NCBI GenBank assembly: GCA_003165095.1
Contig: PLSH01000301.1
Span: 2,531 to 12,279 of the forward strand
DNA from: Acidobacteriaceae bacterium
GTDB lineage: Bacteria > Acidobacteriota > Terriglobia > Terriglobales > Acidobacteriaceae
Direction: 5' to 3'
Length of the DNA stretch: 9,749 bases
Part shown: positions 7,234-9,749 of the stretch, one piece after another
How positions within the stretch are numbered: the stretch's first letter is position 1
Layout: every line of letters starts with the position of its first letter
Program-made: the position numbers and the translations under genes
The notes under the pieces: model-generated
Database searches by the model: none
What the model was told of the DNA's origin: nothing
The model's input: only the letters and a program-made list of their open reading frames with translations

Positions 7234-8088
7234 TCATCCATTTGCCAACTGTCTGGCGCGCTCCGTGGCGCGCATGACGGCTTTGATGAGGGTGACGCGC
7301 AGGCCGCCCTCTTCGAGTTCCAGGATTCCGTCGATGGTGCAGCCGGCGGGGGTGGTAACGGCGTCTTTGAGCAGCGCCGGGTGATAGCCGGTTTCAAGCA
7401 CCATCTTGGCGGCGCCAAAGGTGGTTTGCGCGGCCAGTTGCGTGGCTATATCGCGAGCCAGGCCTACCTTGACGCCGGCTTCGGCGAGGGCCTCAATGAT
7501 GATGTAGATGTATGCGGGGCCGGAGGCGGAGAGGCCGGTTACGGCGTCCATGTGTTTCTCGTCCACGATCACCGTGCGGCCCACGGTCTCAAAGATACGC
7601 TGGGCCAGTTCAATCTGTGCCTCGGAGACGAAGCGCCCGCGGCAGAGCGCCGCTATGCCCGCGCCCAGGGCCGAAGGCGTGTTCGGCATGGCGCGGATCA
7701 CGCCGATATCCAACCCCGCTGCCTCCTCGATGGAGCGGGTCTTGACCGAGGCGGCGATGGAGACCAGGGTCTTTTCCGCGGTGAGGGCAGGCCGAATCTC
7801 GGCGATCAGATCCGGCACCTGAAGGGGCTTGACGCCAATCAGAATGAGATCCGCCTTGCTGGCCGCTTCAAGGTTGTTGGTGCCGACGTCCACGCCCCAT
7901 TGGGTGCTCAGTGCCAGCGCCCGCTCGGCGTGGCCGACGGTCGAGTGAATCTGATCTGTGGCAAACAGATTTTCTTTCAGAAACGCCTGGAGCAGGATGC
8001 CGCCCATTTTTCCGGCACCCAGAACGGCCACGCGGACATGGGGCAATTGCGCAGGGATTTGAGTGGCCTCAACGGCTATTTCCGCCAT
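7234..8088 (-). CDS. proC: Pyrroline-5-carboxylate reductase
   Basis: This cytoplasmic enzyme catalyses the last step of proline synthesis, reducing 1-pyrroline-5-carboxylate to L-proline with NAD(P)H. The 284-residue product is near family length (about 270). It shows the Rossmann nucleotide motif VAVLGAGKMGG (20-30), VKPLQ (86-90), RAMPNTP (132-138), TGLSASGPAY (184-193) and the C-terminal P5CR signature around 237-259, including KDAVTTPAGCTIDGILELE. The frame is open upstream to 8217, but the 43 added residues resemble nothing. I chose the ATG at 8088 because GAGGAG lies 4 nt upstream and the Rossmann strand follows at the usual distance. proA and proB are not in the window. It follows the unknown exported protein by 141 bp, so co-transcription is possible but not shown. 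Confidence 0.97.
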   Translation of the reverse strand: MAEIAVEATQIPAQLPHVRVAVLGAGKMGGILLQAFLKENLFATDQIHSTVGHAERALALSTQWGVDVGTNNLEAASKADLILIGVKPLQVPDLIAEIRPALTAEKTLVSIAASVKTRSIEEAAGLDIGVIRAMPNTPSALGAGIAALCRGRFVSEAQIELAQRIFETVGRTVIVDEKHMDAVTGLSASGPAYIYIIIEALAEAGVKVGLARDIATQLAAQTTFGAAKMVLETGYHPALLKDAVTTPAGCTIDGILELEEGGLRVTLIKAVMRATERARQLANG

Positions 8089-8229
8089 TTTTCTCCTCGT
8101 TGTGGGTAAGAGTGCAGGTGCAAGCTTCAGGATACGCGCATCGCCCGTCGTCGCGCGGACCGGGCAGTAGCGCGCGGGCCAGGGCATCGATTGTGCAATG
8201 CCTGGAGGCGGCGGCAATTATGCGTTGCG
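8089..8229. other. Gap between the unknown exported protein gene and proC
   Basis: This 141-bp gap contains an imperfect inverted repeat, CCAGGGCAT (8179-8187) and ATGCCTGG (8198-8205): eight pairs with one bulged base and a 10-nt loop. On the minus strand it begins about 25 nt after the stop of the upstream gene, a plausible place for a transcript-end or stabilising hairpin. There is no T-run, so a terminator is only a weak possibility. The proC ribosome site (GAGGAG) is at 8093-8098. Confidence 0.4.
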
Positions 8230-9381
8230 CTATCTGCCGTAGGCCGCCTCTTTGGTCAGATAAGTCGAAAGCGCGTCGGACATCATGCTGCTGCGGTCCG
8301 CGGGCGCCCAGGTGGCGCTCAGGAACAGATACCCTCCGGAGAGGGTGAGAAACTGCTCTCCCATGCGCGCGGTGCTGGCCGCGGTGATGATCCATGCGTT
8401 GTTTTCGAGGTCGTAGATGGTGTAGTACTTATCTCCAGTCTCGGCGCGCAGGTCGATGATGTGCTGGCCGATATGGATCATGGCGGCGGCCTGCGCGGGC
8501 TTGAGCAACAGCCGGTCGATATTGCTGGTGAAGGTGCAAACGTAGAGCACGCCGTCGGGCGAGTCCCCGGTCTCGGCAGGCTGGTCGGCTTCGTTGATGG
8601 TTTGAACCGAGATGATGACGCCATCGACGTTGCCGGACTTGGAGTAGACTCCCGCATCCTTTTGGATCGCAACGGCAACTGCATCCGTTCCCATGACGCT
8701 GGCAAACTGCCGCGCAACGCCGCCCGGATCGTGGGCATCGAAGGTGTTCGAATAGGAAACCGGCTCGCCCTTGACGACCAGGTCGGATTTCGAAAAGTCG
8801 ATTGGCTTGGATGAAACGCCGGTAACGGATTGAAGCACCAGCCGGGCCGGATAGGCATTCAGATTTCCAAAGCCGCCCAAAAACACGACCTTGCCGGAGG
8901 GATCACGCCTCAAGGTTGCATCGGCCACAGCATCCAGGCGGCCAGTCAGCGTGGCAGTGACCTTGAACTTGCCGCATCCCAGGCAAACTCCAGGTTCCTT
9001 GACGTGCGTCTGCGACAGCAGAGAATCAAACTGTTTGAAGTCCTTGCCCCTGTCGAGAGTGACGGGCGTTCTGGTGGGCGCTGTGTAGGTTCCGGCGAAA
9101 TTGTGCGCCGGCTGGAGTTCCAGCATGCCGAAGGGGCCGCCCTTTGCCTTGGTTCCCTGCGGATAGGAGATCCAGATTGCGTTGACGGGCAGGCCACAAT
9201 CGCCATCCGCGATCGCAAACTCATCGAATCCGGCCACAATGGCGCCTTTGATAGTGACCATCTTTCCATCGAACAACGCGGGGTTCTTCAGAACGGCGCA
9301 TACGGTGGTATCGCCGGCCTGTGCGTGGAGGCCGCAAATGCAGGCCGAAAGGAACAATGCGAGGACAAGAGCACGCTTCAT
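8230..9381 (-). CDS. Exported protein of unknown function
   Basis: I do not recognise this 383-residue protein, and can only describe it. The N-terminus is an export signal: basic KR, then hydrophobic residues 4-13. Two processing sites compete: AQA at 20-22 followed by GD (signal peptidase I), and LSAC at 11-14, a lipobox-like motif that is unusually early. Residues 26-75 (VCAVLKNPALFDGKMVTIKGAIV, then FAIADGDCG) look like a small beta-barrel of the OB-fold-like kind seen in acidobacterial exported proteins. A second similar-looking segment is 133-186, starting with a CxxC pair (C133, C136) and containing FKVTATLTGRLDAV and ARLVLQSV. Residues 205-383 form a separate unassigned alpha/beta region. 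Seven cysteines are present (14, 16, 28, 62, 133, 136, 282). GGGAG upstream supports the start at 9381. The OB-like assignment is an impression, not a match. Confidence 0.8.
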   Translation of the reverse strand: MKRALVLALFLSACICGLHAQAGDTTVCAVLKNPALFDGKMVTIKGAIVAGFDEFAIADGDCGLPVNAIWISYPQGTKAKGGPFGMLELQPAHNFAGTYTAPTRTPVTLDRGKDFKQFDSLLSQTHVKEPGVCLGCGKFKVTATLTGRLDAVADATLRRDPSGKVVFLGGFGNLNAYPARLVLQSVTGVSSKPIDFSKSDLVVKGEPVSYSNTFDAHDPGGVARQFASVMGTDAVAVAIQKDAGVYSKSGNVDGVIISVQTINEADQPAETGDSPDGVLYVCTFTSNIDRLLLKPAQAAAMIHIGQHIIDLRAETGDKYYTIYDLENNAWIITAASTARMGEQFLTLSGGYLFLSATWAPADRSSMMSDALSTYLTKEAAYGR

Positions 9382-9606
9382 GGATCTCTCCCGGGCCGCG
9401 CCGAATCGGCAACGGCAGTGAAAAATGAGGCGGAATAAAACCGCCGTCGATCAGGAACTGCCAAGAATATCACGCTGGACGCAGATTGTTCACGATATGC
9501 ATTCAGCGGGTGGTGTCCTGATTCCGATCTCCAGTGCGATGAACGGCTTCTTGATTGGCAATAGACCGAAAGAGTACAATTCAGGTGATTTCAGTAGTTC
9601 GGTCTG
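9382..9606. other. Divergent intergenic region with promoters of both flanking genes
   Basis: This 225-bp gap separates the minus-strand exported-protein gene from the plus-strand VOC gene. A small hairpin, GGCGG (9429-9433) with CCGCC (9441-9445) around AATAAAA, lies about 48 nt upstream of the exported-protein start. On the minus strand TTGGCA is followed after 18 nt by TTTTAT, within the loop of that hairpin; this is a possible but weak promoter. A 60-codon frame at 9425-9607 overlaps the promoter elements, has no ribosome site and resembles nothing known, so I do not call it. Confidence 0.5.
9551..9580 (+). promoter_or_regulatory. Sigma-70-like promoter for the VOC gene
   Basis: TTGATT at 9551-9556 and TACAAT at 9575-9580 are separated by 18 bp; the -10 matches the consensus at 5 of 6 positions and the -35 at 4 of 6. 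Transcription would begin near 9587, giving a leader of about 20 nt before the ATG at 9607. This is the best promoter-like pair in the window. The evidence is sequence pattern only. Confidence 0.5.
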
Positions 9607-9749
9607 ATGATCACCAGCATCCACACCCTGATTTATTCCGACGATGCCCCCGCAACGCGCGCATTCCTTCGCGACGTCCTCGGCTGGCCCTACGTCGAGG
9701 ATGCGGCGGGCGGAGGCGCGGGTTGGCTGATCTTCAAGACCGGGCGGAG
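9607..9749 (+). CDS. VOC family (glyoxalase/bleomycin-resistance/dioxygenase) protein, start only
   Basis: The first 47 residues of a plus-strand gene are visible before the right edge. They show the start of a vicinal-oxygen-chelate fold: a first strand with a candidate metal-ligand histidine (H6 in ITSIHTLIYSDD), a helix PATRAFLRDVLGW (15-27), and a later strand GWLIFKTG (39-46). Family members use this fold for glyoxalase, dioxygenase, antibiotic-binding or unknown reactions, and the visible part cannot separate these. The ATG at 9607 has no strong ribosome site (AGGTGA at 9583 is too far away), but the promoter spacing fits it. The gene is divergent from the exported-protein gene. Confidence 0.8.
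   Translation, partial: MITSIHTLIYSDDAPATRAFLRDVLGWPYVEDAAGGGAGWLIFKTGR

Noticed and set aside
7381..8109. A 242-codon plus-strand frame
   Set aside because: It is antisense to proC, whose motifs are unambiguous.
8089..8217. A 43-residue N-terminal extension of ProC
   Set aside because: The extension is unlike any ProC, while the ATG at 8088 has GAGGAG directly upstream and gives the normal family length.
9425..9607. A 60-codon plus-strand gene ending in a TGATG overlap with the VOC start
   Set aside because: It has no ribosome site, overlaps the best promoter in the window, and resembles nothing; the overlap with the ATG is probably coincidental.

Overview
The window is a chromosomal segment, most likely from an Acidobacteriota genome (Terriglobia / Acidobacteriaceae-like). 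The main reason is the gene at 2464-4287 (minus), an exported protein that looks like the 'VWFA-related Acidobacterial domain' family. A secreted protein of unknown function and a generally GC-rich composition (65-73% in blocks I counted by hand) fit this. The species cannot be named from the sequence. No rRNA, tRNA, CRISPR array or recognisable transposase is present.

Layout, left to right. (1) 1-2218, minus: phosphoketolase (xfp), 739 codons visible and cut by the left edge about 50 residues before its expected end. (2) 2464-4287, minus: Sec-exported VWFA-like protein. (3) 4288-4612: intergenic stretch between divergent genes. (4) 4613-4975, plus: small four-helix DoxX-like membrane protein. 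(5) 4940-6127, minus: membrane acyltransferase (acyltransferase 3 / OafA type), whose 3' end overlaps the DoxX-like gene tail to tail by 36 bp. (6) 6112-7002, minus: a DUF3825-like protein in a clearly AT-richer segment, with a perfect 8-bp GC hairpin 8 nt from its start codon. (7) 7003-7233: AT-rich non-coding DNA. (8) 7234-8088, minus: pyrroline-5-carboxylate reductase (proC). (9) 8230-9381, minus: exported protein of unknown function. (10) 9607-9749, plus: start of a VOC (glyoxalase/bleomycin-resistance) protein behind a good sigma-70-like promoter, cut by the right edge.

Most genes look like independent core functions: central carbon metabolism (xfp), proline synthesis (proC), envelope modification (acyltransferase) and exported proteins. 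No multi-gene pathway is evident. Most minus-strand genes are separated by gaps of 140-250 bp with their own ribosome binding sites. The exception is the DUF3825 gene and the acyltransferase, whose predicted ends overlap by 16 bp. The part most worth a second look is about 6060-7233, where composition, an uncharacterised domain, an odd leader hairpin and an ambiguous downstream start together suggest a horizontally acquired cargo gene. I see nothing that proves a new system.
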